A stretch of DNA of 34,270 bases, from the NCBI GenBank assembly GCA_026709625.1, contig JAPOSR010000020.1, forward strand, positions 1 through 34,270. The letters are read 5' to 3'. The position numbers and the translations under genes were made by a program. The notes beneath the pieces were generated by a model. The model was not told the DNA's origin. It saw nothing but the letters and a program-made list of their open reading frames with translations, and did no database searches. The stretch comes from Chloroflexota bacterium. Its GTDB lineage: Bacteria > Chloroflexota > Anaerolineae > Aggregatilineales > Phototrophicaceae. Below are positions 7,909-17,203 of this stretch, piece after piece (positions within the stretch are counted from its first letter, which is position 1; each line of letters opens with the position of its first letter).

Positions 7909-10257
7909 GTGAAGCTGGTCTATATCGCGGCTGCCTGGGCCATCGGCATTCACATCGCCCAGACAGCCCCGCAAATAAACGCGAACTTCTGGCTGGGTGG
8001 CTTTATGCTGTGTCTGGCGCTGGGCTGGGCATTTCGGCGCAGTCAGCGGCTTTTGCTGTTGGCCAGCGTCGCGGCGGTTTGCGCTGGTGCCTGGCGAATG
8101 GCCATCATCCCGCCCGGCAGCGCTGTTGCCGCATACAATGGCAGCGCAGGCACGGTCACGGGCATCGTTGCCGTTGAGCCAGCTCTGCGCGACGACCGCA
8201 TTCTGCTGCGTGTTGAAACGGAAAGCATCTTCGTCCACAGCCAAAACCAGGCGACCAGCGGTCTCGCGCTCGTCGAAGCGCCGCGCAGCGCCACAGTGGC
8301 TTTTGGCGACCGCATCCGCGCGACTGGCTCGCTCACCGCGCCGCCTGTTTGGGACACATTCTCGTATGCGGACTACCTGTCGCGGCAGGGCATCTACAGC
8401 CGGATGCCCAATGCCGCTGTAGAAGTCATCAGCGCCGGACACGGAGACCCCATTCAGGCGCTGCTCATTGAACTGCGGCAGAGCGTAAAACGCAATATCG
8501 GCGCTGCGCTGCCCGACCCACAAGCCAGCTTGCTGACAGGCATCTTGGCTGGCGACGAAAGCGGCATCACAGCTGAGCTGGCAGAAGATTTTTCGCGCGT
8601 TGGCGCATCGCATGTCATCGCCATCAGCGGCTTCAATATGGTTGTTGTCAGCGCCATCGTCTTTCGGGTGGTTCTGGCGCTTTCGGGCGGCGACAAGCCA
8701 TTCGCGGGTTTCTGCGCCGTGGCGATCATTTTGGTCTATGCCATCTTTGTCGGAGCCAGCCCGGGCGTCATGCGCGCGGCGCTGATGAGCAGCCTGGTGA
8801 TTGTTGGCGATTTGCTGCGCCGCAAGACATTTAAGCCGGCGTCGCTGGCATTTGCGGCGTTGATTCTGTTGGTTAGCGACCCCTATTCGCTGCAAGACCT
8901 CGGTTTCCAGTTGAGCTTTTGCGCGGTGCTGGGGCTGGTTTTGTTTGCCGACCCTCTTTCCGAGTGGCTCAAGCGCTTGCTGCAGCGCATCTTGCCAAGG
9001 CGTCCGGCACGAATCGCCCACGGATTCTTGGCTGAGCCGCTGGCCGCTACCATGGCTGCGCAGATGACCACGTTGCCACTGACGATTCTGTACTTCGGCA
9101 AGTTATCGCTGGTGGCGCTGCCTGTCAACCTGCTGATTGTGCCGGCGCAGTCGGCTCTGCTAGCGCTGGGGCTGGCGGCAATCGCGGTCTATGCCATTGC
9201 GCCGGCGCTGGGGAGCTTGCTGCTGTGGGCGGATATGCCGTTCTTGTCGTGGACGATTGAGGTGGTGCGCGCCTTTGCCGGGTTGGGCTTTGCAGAGCAG
9301 CCAGTCGCTGTCGACGGGCGCGTCATTCAAGTCTTTTATATGCTGTTGATCGGCGGCGCTATCATAAAAAAGGCGCAGCTGCCGGCAACTAACAAAGCCT
9401 TGGCAGTCATCCGTAGGCGAGCTGCGCGTGTCGGCATGGCCGGCGGCTTCTGTGTCGCGCTTGTGTTGACCGTGGCAATGGTTCTGAGTCGCGGCGACGG
9501 CCAACTGCATGTCTGGCTGCTGGATCTCGGGCACAGCAACGCGATCCTAATGCAGTCGCCAGGCGGCGCGCACATCCTGGTCGATGGCGGACCTTTTCCA
9601 TCGCGCTTGTTGACGGCAATTGGCGACCGCTTGCCCTTCTATGACCGCGAAATCGAGCTACTGGCGATTACGCATCCCGACCCATGGGATACCGCCGCAT
9701 TAACCCAGGTGATAGGGCGCTACAAGATTGGCGCAGCGCTGTATCATGGACAGCCTAACACTGGCGATGCCTTCCAGCGGATCATCACGCAGCTGGAAGC
9801 GAACGAGGCACCGCTTGTTCAGGTTCGTGCCGGGTATCAGATTCGCCTGGACGATGGCTTGGTCCTGGACGTGCTGCATCCGCCCGTCCCGCCGGCCATC
9901 ACCGACAATCTGCACAACAATGCGCTGGTTCTGCGTGTCAGCTATGGAAACACTGCCTTCTTGCTGACATCTGATCTCGGACGCGATGGACAGCAAGCCA
10001 TGCTCAGCCGCGGAGAACGGCTGGCGGCGACCGTGCTGCAGCTGCCGCAACATGCAAGCCGCTCGTCGCTCGATGAGGGTTTCCTGCGCGGCATCCAACC
10101 GCAGCTCGCCATGACGCAGATTGATGCCGCCAACACCCGCGGCGACCCGGATTTGGACACGCTGACCCTGCTGGGCGACCTGCCCGTCCTGCGCACCGAT
10201 GCAAACGGCGCGGTGCATATCAGCAGCGATGGCCGGCGGTTGTTTGTGCACAGCTAA
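7909..10257 (+). CDS. comEC: ComEC/Rec2-type DNA-uptake channel protein with degenerate metallo-beta-lactamase domain
   Basis: ComEC forms the inner-membrane channel for single-stranded DNA uptake in natural transformation. The 782-residue protein has N-terminal membrane helices, a DUF4131-like/OB region (about 80-150), the competence domain with many helices (about 200-490; note AISGFNMVVVSAIV and ASPGVMRAALM), and a C-terminal beta-lactamase-like domain (about 530-780). That domain is degenerate. The usual HxDxDH reads HPDPWD (589-594), the usual DVGQGD reads DLGHSN (539-544), and the usual HHGS reads QHAS (714-717); one TSD aspartate (D689) remains. The start is a GTG preceded by AAGGA at 14 bases. 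The stop overlaps the convergent dehydrogenase gene by four bases. No other competence gene is in the window. Confidence 0.88.
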   Translation: MKLVYIAAAWAIGIHIAQTAPQINANFWLGGFMLCLALGWAFRRSQRLLLLASVAAVCAGAWRMAIIPPGSAVAAYNGSAGTVTGIVAVEPALRDDRILLRVETESIFVHSQNQATSGLALVEAPRSATVAFGDRIRATGSLTAPPVWDTFSYADYLSRQGIYSRMPNAAVEVISAGHGDPIQALLIELRQSVKRNIGAALPDPQASLLTGILAGDESGITAELAEDFSRVGASHVIAISGFNMVVVSAIVFRVVLALSGGDKPFAGFCAVAIILVYAIFVGASPGVMRAALMSSLVIVGDLLRRKTFKPASLAFAALILLVSDPYSLQDLGFQLSFCAVLGLVLFADPLSEWLKRLLQRILPRRPARIAHGFLAEPLAATMAAQMTTLPLTILYFGKLSLVALPVNLLIVPAQSALLALGLAAIAVYAIAPALGSLLLWADMPFLSWTIEVVRAFAGLGFAEQPVAVDGRVIQVFYMLLIGGAIIKKAQLPATNKALAVIRRRAARVGMAGGFCVALVLTVAMVLSRGDGQLHVWLLDLGHSNAILMQSPGGAHILVDGGPFPSRLLTAIGDRLPFYDREIELLAITHPDPWDTAALTQVIGRYKIGAALYHGQPNTGDAFQRIITQLEANEAPLVQVRAGYQIRLDDGLVLDVLHPPVPPAITDNLHNNALVLRVSYGNTAFLLTSDLGRDGQQAMLSRGERLAATVLQLPQHASRSSLDEGFLRGIQPQLAMTQIDAANTRGDPDLDTLTLLGDLPVLRTDANGAVHISSDGRRLFVHS

Positions 10258-11456
10258 TAGTTGATATCAACGCGCCTTCCGCTAGCTGCCGATTCCAAAA
10301 TCGCATCACAAATGACGGCATTTCGATAGCCGTCTGTGAAGGTAGCGCCATAGGGAGCGACATCAGCGTCATTGACGATGGCAGCGAAGAAGTGGTGGAA
10401 TTCATGCGCGAAGCTGTGTTCCCAGCCGATGATATGTCCGTGGGGCCACCAATTCGCCCAATACGGATGATGCCCTTCGCTGACCAGCACATTGTGGAAG
10501 CCCTGCGTGGTATCGGGCTGCTCGCCTTTCCAGAAGACATTCAGCTCATTCAGCCGCTCCAGATTGAAATGGATGGAGCCGTTTTCGGCGTTGATTTCGA
10601 ATGAATTGAAGTTCTTGCGCCCTTGGGCAAAGCGCGTCGCCTCGACTGTGCCCAGCGCGCCATTCGCAAAGTCCAGCAGCGCCACAAAGCCATCGTCTAC
10701 ATCGGACTTCGTCAAGCCGCCGCTGCCATCAGGCCGTTCGGTGATCCAAGTGCGCGCCAAGCCCGAGGCAGAGCGCGGCTCGCCCACCAGGAAGCGCGCC
10801 AAGTCGATGATATGCGCGCCTAGGTCGCCCAATGCGCCACTGCCAGCGGTCGCTTTGTCAAAGCGCCAACTGGTCTCCATCGCGCGGTCCATGCCCCATT
10901 CTTGCAGATAGACCGCCCGCCAATGATAAATCTGCCCGAGCGCGCCGCTTTCGATGAGTTTTTTGGCTTGCTGGACTGCGGGCACAAAACGATAGTTGAA
11001 CGCGACCATGTGCTTGACGCCAGCTGCTTCGACCGCGTCCAGCATGGTTTTGGCTTCTTCGGCAGTGCGCGCCAGTGGTTTTTCACAGAAGACATGCTTG
11101 CCAGCCGTTGCCGCGGCGATGCAGGGCTCGGCATGCGCATCGTTGGGTCCGCCATTGTCCAGCACATCGACATCGTCATCGGCGATCAAATCGCGCCAGT
11201 CAGTATAGGCGCGCTCGTAGCCATAGCGCTGGGCGGCTGCGTTGACAGCGCCTTCATTGCGGCCCGCGATAGCCACCAGGCGCGGCACAGCCACCGGCGG
11301 ATACATCATGTAGGGGATGGTCTTGAACGCATTGGTGTGCGCTTTGCCCATGAAGGCATACCCAATCATGCCGATGCCTAGCTGGGGCGCGTCGCCGGCG
11401 CTGGCTTCTGCTGCCTGGCTCGTGAAAGTGCTGCTGATTTGCTGTTCGTCTGCCAT
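10254..11456 (-). CDS. Gfo/Idh/MocA family oxidoreductase
   Basis: This is a 400-residue NAD(P)-dependent dehydrogenase of the glucose-fructose/inositol dehydrogenase family. A Rossmann fold starts at GIGMIGYAFMG (27-37), after about 25 disordered residues. The family's EKP motif is at 125-127, where the lysine is catalytic and contacts the nicotinamide ring. GDLGAHIID supplies D211 and H215 of the active site. The substrate is probably a sugar or polyol. A strong ribosome site (AGGAGAAGGA) precedes the ATG. The TIM-barrel isomerase gene ends 11 bases upstream on the same strand, so the two form an operon acting on a shared substrate, as is frequent for these families. Confidence 0.9.
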   Translation of the reverse strand: MADEQQISSTFTSQAAEASAGDAPQLGIGMIGYAFMGKAHTNAFKTIPYMMYPPVAVPRLVAIAGRNEGAVNAAAQRYGYERAYTDWRDLIADDDVDVLDNGGPNDAHAEPCIAAATAGKHVFCEKPLARTAEEAKTMLDAVEAAGVKHMVAFNYRFVPAVQQAKKLIESGALGQIYHWRAVYLQEWGMDRAMETSWRFDKATAGSGALGDLGAHIIDLARFLVGEPRSASGLARTWITERPDGSGGLTKSDVDDGFVALLDFANGALGTVEATRFAQGRKNFNSFEINAENGSIHFNLERLNELNVFWKGEQPDTTQGFHNVLVSEGHHPYWANWWPHGHIIGWEHSFAHEFHHFFAAIVNDADVAPYGATFTDGYRNAVICDAILESAASGRRVDINY

Positions 11457-11467
11457 TTGTCCTTCTC

Positions 11468-12469
<1,002 letters not shown>

Positions 12470-12518
12470 CAGACTTGTCCTTTCAACTGCGGTTGCTGCC
12501 GCTGGTTCAGTTCGCGCC

Positions 12519-12546
12519 ATTATAACTGGCGGCGCGCAGATAACAA
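12519..12546 (-). promoter_or_regulatory. Sigma-70 promoter for the isomerase-dehydrogenase operon
   Basis: On the minus strand TTGTTA (12541-12546) and a perfect TATAAT (12519-12524) are spaced by 16 bases. The predicted start site is near 12511, giving a leader of about 40 bases with the AAAGGA ribosome site. Confidence 0.65.
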
Positions 12547-12568
12547 ATAGCGCGCCACGCCGCCTGCT

Positions 12569-12597
12569 TTGCGCCCTGCTCGCTAGCCGGTTATTAT
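12569..12597 (+). promoter_or_regulatory. Sigma-70 promoter for the amidohydrolase gene
   Basis: TTGCGC and TATTAT are separated by 17 bases, divergent from the promoter at 12519-12546. GAGG at 12623-12626 serves as the ribosome site nine bases before the ATG. The two promoters are about 20 bases apart, so common control is possible. Confidence 0.5.
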
Positions 12598-12635
12598 CTT
12601 CGTGCAACAGCTAGCAATCAGCGAGGTTTCGCGCT

Positions 12636-13589
12636 ATGTACAATGGATTGACTATCATCGATTTTCATGTGCACTTCCCGACGCAAAAACGCTGGATTAT
12701 CGAACGAGGCCCAGACTGGCGGCAACGGTATATTGACCGCGTCGGTGAAAAGCGCGCCAACATCGCCCGCGAGCACGCCATGAAATACAATCGGCAATGG
12801 CGCGCCACCTGGGGTTTTGATCCGCCCGAGCGCGCAGAAGCCACTGACGAGCAGCAAGCCGACCGCTGGGCAGCCGAAATCGACAGGTATGGGCTGCGCG
12901 CGGTGGGTTTTGTGACTGGCGGCGGCAACAAAAATCTCGCGAAGATCGTCCGCCGTCATCCCGACAAATTCATCGGCTTTGCTCATCATTACCTGTTCAG
13001 CGAGGGCGCTGCCGACGAGCTAAAGCGCGCCGTCTGCGAAGATGGCTTGCGAGCCTACAAGCTGCTGGCACCAACGCTGGATCGCCCAGTCGAAGACATG
13101 GCTGCCTATCCTGTCTGGGAGATCTGCGCCGAGCTGGATATTCCGGTGCTCATCCACTTCGGGATCCAGGGCAGCGGCGGCGGCATCGCCTGGCACCAAA
13201 ATATCAACCCGCTGAAGCTGCACAATGTCGCCAAAGACTTCCCCGAAGTAACGTTCGTCGTGCCGCATTTTGGCTGCGCCTGGATCCGCGAGACCTTGCA
13301 GCTGTGCTGGGCTTGCGGCAATGTCTGCATTGATACCAGCGGCTCGAACCAGTGGGTGAAGTGGGTGGATGGCGAATGGGATACCAAGAAGCTCTTCCGC
13401 AAGTATATGGAGACAATCGGCCCCGAGCGCATCATTTTCGGCACCGATTCCAGCTATTTCCCGCGCGGATTTGCCGAGCCCTATTTGGCAGCCCAGATCC
13501 GCGATGTCCGCGAGTTGAATTATCGCGAAGCCGACATCCAGATGATCTTCGGCGGCAACGCGGCGCGACTGCTCAACATTGAGCTTTGA
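12636..13589 (+). CDS. Amidohydrolase-2 family metal-dependent hydrolase (ACMSD-like)
   Basis: A 317-residue TIM-barrel hydrolase or decarboxylase of the amidohydrolase-related (PF04909-type) family. Metal ligands are recognisable: H11 and H13 (DFHVHF), H174 (LIHFG), H211 (VPHFG) and D271 (FGTDS). The family includes ACMSD and other decarboxylases and hydrolases, so the exact reaction is open. It diverges from the isomerase-dehydrogenase operon and could act on a lactone or acid in the same pathway; that is inference. The stop is followed after 13 bases by repeat copy B. Confidence 0.85.
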   Translation: MYNGLTIIDFHVHFPTQKRWIIERGPDWRQRYIDRVGEKRANIAREHAMKYNRQWRATWGFDPPERAEATDEQQADRWAAEIDRYGLRAVGFVTGGGNKNLAKIVRRHPDKFIGFAHHYLFSEGAADELKRAVCEDGLRAYKLLAPTLDRPVEDMAAYPVWEICAELDIPVLIHFGIQGSGGGIAWHQNINPLKLHNVAKDFPEVTFVVPHFGCAWIRETLQLCWACGNVCIDTSGSNQWVKWVDGEWDTKKLFRKYMETIGPERIIFGTDSSYFPRGFAEPYLAAQIRDVRELNYREADIQMIFGGNAARLLNIEL

Positions 13590-13602
13590 GCAGTCCGTGT
13601 GG

Positions 13603-13760
13603 GGGACTGGTGATTTTGGTGGATACGCTTTGCTTTGCCCCCAGCCCAAGCCCTTCCCCCAAAAGTGAGGGAGAGGCTACCATACTGCGGAAGCGCAGGG
13701 AAAACTCCCCTTCCCTCGTTCTGGGGGGCAAGGGGCCGGGGGATGAGGGCAGGCTGTGCC
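13603..13760 (+). repeat. MITE-like hairpin repeat, copy B (right end missing)
   Basis: The left terminal repeat is GGGACTGGTGATTTTGGTGG. The inner arms and the CTGCG-GAAG-CGCAG stem are intact. Similarity to copy C ends at 13760, so the last ~24 bases, including the right terminal repeat, are absent. Coding-like sequence starts at the point of loss. Confidence 0.8.
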
Positions 13761-13762
13761 AA

Positions 13763-13966
13763 AAGGATTTGCTGCGCGAGGCCTATCGCCTGGACGCTGC
13801 CTGGTCACGCGACGATGCCCTCGAACAAATCGGCAAGCCCTCGCCCGATGCCTTGACTGACTATGCCCAGGCTGTGGCTCAGCAGCGGGCGATCAAGCAG
13901 CGATGCGAACTCGCGCACGGGCGAATGTATTATTGGCTGCCGCGCGCGGGCTTGCCAGCCGACTAA
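13763..13966 (+). pseudogene. Remnant of a coding sequence joined to repeat copy B
   Basis: An open frame of about 67 codons runs from the truncated edge of copy B to a TAA at 13964-13966. Third positions are almost all G or C, as in neighbouring genes, and the sequence (for example LLREAYRLDAAWSRDDALEQ) is helical and protein-like. There is no ATG with a ribosome site; only a TTG at 13769 could start it. The frame is also open back through the repeat. I do not recognise the family. It is probably the 3' end of a gene whose 5' part was lost, or a small gene with an unusual start. Confidence 0.45.
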
Positions 13967-14856
13967 AACAGCGAGAAGCCCGTTGCGCGGACGCGCAGGC
14001 GATACAAAGTCGTGATGCCCGTGATATACACGCCGCGCAGGTCGACATCGCCAAAGGCAACATTGGTCGCGCGCTCGGGAAGCAGCAGGCGGCCCAGCAA
14101 TGTCCCGTCCGCCGCGAAGATCTGCAGCCCGCCCTGCGCCACGCACCACACATTGCCCAGGCTGTCGAGTTTCATGCCATCGGGCACGCCAGCTTCAGCG
14201 CCCACGGTATTGGCAAACACGCGACCGTCCGCCAGGCTGCCGTCCGCTAGCACATCAAAAACCATGATTCGCAAGCGCGGGCTGTCGTTGATATAGAGCA
14301 GCGATTCGTCCGCCGAGAAGCAGAGCCCGTTGGGGCGGTCCAGATCGGTGGTCAGCAGAGTCAACGCGCCGTCCACCGCTCGCCAGCGATAGACGCCATT
14401 AAAGACGAGCTCGCATGGGCGCGGTATGCCGACCTTGGGTTCGCGTCCATAGGGCGGGTCGGTGAAATAAACATTGCCATCGCGCTTGACGACCAGGTCG
14501 TTGGGGCTGTTGAGCTGCGCGCCTTGATAATGCGCCGCCAGGACGGTCATATCCTCGCCATCCATGCGCGTCACGCGGCTGCTGGCATGGTGACAGCTGA
14601 GCATGCGCCCCTGCCGGTCGTAGGCATTTCCATTCGCCATGTGGCTGTTGCCGCGGTAGATGCGAAGCCCAGCAGCCGCAGACCATTGCCAGGTGCAATT
14701 CGCCAGAATGTCGCTGAAGCGCAGGTGATGCTCGGTCGGATGCCAGATGGGGCCTTCCAAAAAGCGCAAACCGCCGGCAACGATTTCGAGTTGGGCAGCG
14801 GGCTCCAACAAGTCGTCCAGGCGTGGATCATGCGTCTCAATTTCAAATTTCGACAT
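13963..14856 (-). CDS. SMP-30/gluconolactonase-like lactonase
   Basis: A 297-residue six-bladed beta-propeller lactonase. The metal-site residues of SMP-30 are present with family spacing: E34 (FLEGPIW), N119 (SPNDLVV), N175 (RPNGLCF) and D225 (VPDGMKLD). Such enzymes hydrolyse sugar lactones made by dehydrogenases such as the Gfo/Idh protein nearby, so a shared pathway is plausible. There is no signal peptide; it is probably cytoplasmic. The stop overlaps the end of the coding remnant by four bases. The gene diverges from the flavoprotein gene; 291 bases separate them. Confidence 0.88.
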   Translation of the reverse strand: MSKFEIETHDPRLDDLLEPAAQLEIVAGGLRFLEGPIWHPTEHHLRFSDILANCTWQWSAAAGLRIYRGNSHMANGNAYDRQGRMLSCHHASSRVTRMDGEDMTVLAAHYQGAQLNSPNDLVVKRDGNVYFTDPPYGREPKVGIPRPCELVFNGVYRWRAVDGALTLLTTDLDRPNGLCFSADESLLYINDSPRLRIMVFDVLADGSLADGRVFANTVGAEAGVPDGMKLDSLGNVWCVAQGGLQIFAADGTLLGRLLLPERATNVAFGDVDLRGVYITGITTLYRLRVRATGFSLF

Positions 14857-15147
14857 CGTTGCGTCTCATTTCTTGCGCTGCTGTGGCGTACTCCGCAGGC
14901 GCGGCGACCGCTTGCTGCCAGAGCGCCAGCTTATGCGCGTGCGACTGGCCACCGTATTTGCTCATCATCGCCTTTGTCAACAAACAACAACCTGACTGCT
15001 TCCAATGGCTTTATTCTGCTTGGACATCGACGCGGAAGCAATGGCTTGTCGCGACAAGCCTGCCAGACTATCGCTGTATCCGCATAGGCTTTTTGGGTAC
15101 TATGGGGGTGGAGAAATGCCTGTGACAGCAAGCGGGGGTGGGTGTCG
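14857..15147. other. Divergent intergenic region between lactonase and flavoprotein genes
   Basis: The gap holds no convincing gene. It contains the 18-bp palindrome at 15043-15060, a candidate plus-strand -10 box TACTAT (15098-15103) without a clear -35, and a G-rich ribosome site (GGGGGTGG) before the ATG at 15148. Confidence 0.5.
15043..15060. promoter_or_regulatory. Perfect 18-bp palindrome, candidate operator
   Basis: GGCTTGTCGCGACAAGCC is a perfect inverted repeat with no spacer. It lies between divergent genes, about 40 bases upstream of the candidate flavoprotein -10 box. Size and symmetry fit a dimeric repressor site. No regulator gene is visible in the window. Confidence 0.5.
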
Positions 15148-16389
15148 ATGTACGATATCGCAGTGATCGGCAATGGCTTGATCGGCAGCGCGGCGCTGCG
15201 GCATCTGAGCGAGGAATTCCCGCAGCTGCGCGTATGTGGCATCGGGCCGGACGAGCCACGAAATCGCAAAAGGCACCAAGGGGTCTTCGCGAGCCACTAT
15301 GACCAAGGGCGCATCACGCGCGTGCTCGATCCCAGCCCGCTCTGGGGGCAGTTGGCGCGCGATTCCATAGCCCAGTATGCGAGCATCGAAGCGGCTGGCG
15401 GCATCCGCTTCCATCATCGCGCCGGCTGCCTGCGCGCGACCGACCTGCCCGAAAGCATCGCCCAGTTGGATGCCTGCGCCGAGCAGTTTGCGCCGCCCCA
15501 CAGCCGCCTGGATGCCGCGGGCTGCCGCGCTGCCCATCCCTATCTGCGCTTCGCGGATTCTTTTGTGGCCTGGGACGAGGTCGGCGCGGCCGGCTATATC
15601 AATCCGCGTCAGTTGGTGGCGGCGCAGCTGGCAGCGGCGCAAAAGAACGGAGCGGCGGTCATCCGCGAGGTCGCTGCATCAATCGACTGCCGGCCAGGCG
15701 GCGTGACCATCCGCACGCGCAGACCCGGCTCGAACACCGCGACAGGTCAAAACGAGGCGATCCGCGCCCGCAAGATCTTGCTGAGCGCCGGCGGCTACAG
15801 CAATACGTTGCTGGAAAAGAAGCTCGCCCTGCGCACCAAAGGCCATACCATCTTGCTTGCCGAGGCGCCCGCGGCGGAGGTCGAGCGGCTGCGCAGCATG
15901 CCAGCTGTCATTAGCACATTCGCGCGCAGCGACGTCAGCTCGCTGTACATGCTGCCGCCCCTGCCCTATCCCGATGGCAAAACATATATCAAGCTCGGAT
16001 TTGGCGATGCTGATGAGCTGCCGGCACCCGAGCCTTTCCTCAACGCCGTTGACAGCGACCGCAAGTTGCTGGAGTGGTTCCACACGGACGGCCGCGCAGA
16101 CATCGCCGAGGCATTAAAAGAAGCGCTGCACAGCATGTTGCCAGGCTTGCAGACGCTTTCCTATCATTCAGCGCCTTGCCTGCTTACCTACACCGCGCAT
16201 GGCTATCCGTATATCGACGCACTGGAAGCCGGGCGCGTCTATGTGGCGACCGGCGGCAACGGCGCTTCCGCCAAGTCCTCCGATGCGATCGGGCGGCTAG
16301 GGGCGATGCTCTGCGCAAACGGCGAGTGGGTGAATGGCTATCATCGCGATGATTTTCGCGCTGTCTATGCGGATGACGAGTCAACATAA
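15148..16389 (+). CDS. FAD-dependent oxidoreductase, sarcosine/N-methyl-amino-acid oxidase-like
   Basis: A 413-residue DAO-family flavoprotein. The dinucleotide-binding GNGLIG motif starts at residue 8. C344, in the context HSAPCLLTYT, aligns with the cysteine that carries covalent FAD in monomeric sarcosine oxidase and N-methyltryptophan oxidase. The C-terminal YVATGGNGASAKSS loop contacts FAD. It probably oxidises a secondary amine or amino acid, giving H2O2. The ATG at 15148 is favoured over the GTG at 15142 by ribosome-site spacing. The gene diverges from the lactonase gene around the palindrome. Confidence 0.85.
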   Translation: MYDIAVIGNGLIGSAALRHLSEEFPQLRVCGIGPDEPRNRKRHQGVFASHYDQGRITRVLDPSPLWGQLARDSIAQYASIEAAGGIRFHHRAGCLRATDLPESIAQLDACAEQFAPPHSRLDAAGCRAAHPYLRFADSFVAWDEVGAAGYINPRQLVAAQLAAAQKNGAAVIREVAASIDCRPGGVTIRTRRPGSNTATGQNEAIRARKILLSAGGYSNTLLEKKLALRTKGHTILLAEAPAAEVERLRSMPAVISTFARSDVSSLYMLPPLPYPDGKTYIKLGFGDADELPAPEPFLNAVDSDRKLLEWFHTDGRADIAEALKEALHSMLPGLQTLSYHSAPCLLTYTAHGYPYIDALEAGRVYVATGGNGASAKSSDAIGRLGAMLCANGEWVNGYHRDDFRAVYADDEST

Positions 16390-16531
16390 GCGCGTCATCA
16401 TCAGCCAGCCAATCACCTTGTGCTGGCGCGGCGGCATATGCGGGCAGCTCGCCGCCCGGGCAATAGCAAAGAGCTTGAGACTCGTCGTCGACTCGCGGCG
16501 CAATGCCACCGGCATAGCCGCAGCCTGTCGC

Positions 16532-16930
16532 TTAAGCCAGGCGCACCGACAGATCAACCGCATTCTTGAGCGTGTTGGCGACGATGCAGGCGCGCTCGCT
16601 CATCGTCACCAGCTTGCCCAATGTATCGCGGTCGGCACAGGCTGAGCTGACCACTAGATCAACCGAGCGGAATCTAGCTGGCGCAGCCACCAGTTCACCG
16701 CTTACGGTGATTGTGATGTCGTCTATGGGCAGGTTGCGCGCTTTGATGGCTGCCAGCAGGTTGCTGTTAAAGCAGCCGCCCAGCGACGCCAGCAGCAGCT
16801 CGCCGCCCATCGCGCCTTTGTCGTGGCCGCCTTTTGCCGCCGGGCGGTCGATGGCGATGACGTGGCCGCGGATCTGCGCGGTTGTGGTGGCGTCATCAAC
16901 TTGCTTGAGATTGACGATGATCGTAGGCAT
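16532..16930 (-). CDS. OsmC/Ohr family protein
   Basis: A 132-residue OsmC-like protein. The two redox cysteines of the family are present: C53 (LGGCFNS, after a KGAMGGELL loop) and C115 (ERACIVANT). OsmC and Ohr proteins reduce organic hydroperoxides with thiols. A peroxidase next to an H2O2-producing flavoprotein makes functional sense, but the genes are convergent, not co-transcribed. AAAGGA eight bases before the ATG sets the start. The 142 bases between the two genes hold a possible GC-rich hairpin but no T-tract. Confidence 0.88.
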   Translation of the reverse strand: MPTIIVNLKQVDDATTTAQIRGHVIAIDRPAAKGGHDKGAMGGELLLASLGGCFNSNLLAAIKARNLPIDDITITVSGELVAAPARFRSVDLVVSSACADRDTLGKLVTMSERACIVANTLKNAVDLSVRLA

Positions 16931-17140
16931 GAACTGTTCCTTTGGATTGCTTTGTCATAGGGGCGATACAGCATGCGCCCGGCCAATTCTCGATGCTTCG
17001 CTGGCTTCGCCGCCACTGAGCAAAAGGATGAACTTTGCGAAAGAGTCTACACCAGCGCGGCACAATGCCAGAGGCAAAATCGGTTTGGACTATGAAACAT
17101 TGCAGCGCGCAAATCACCCACTCCCCGTCAAGATGCCAGC

Positions 17141-17168
17141 TTGTCTTATCGACCAGCATGGGTAGAAT
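17141..17168 (+). promoter_or_regulatory. Sigma-70 promoter for the DinB-hisS-malQ cluster
   Basis: TTGTCT and TAGAAT are spaced by 16 bases. The predicted start is near 17175, and the AGGAG ribosome site (17192-17196) lies before the ATG at 17204. The rest of 16931-17203 shows nothing else. Confidence 0.5.
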
Positions 17169-17203
17169 GAGGGGCAATCATCGGCAAGCGCAGGAGACCT
17201 CGT

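Noticed and set aside
7822..9021. A 399-codon frame antisense to comEC
   Set aside because: Its composition is rich in Gln, His and Arg with no domain, and comEC on the plus strand is clear.
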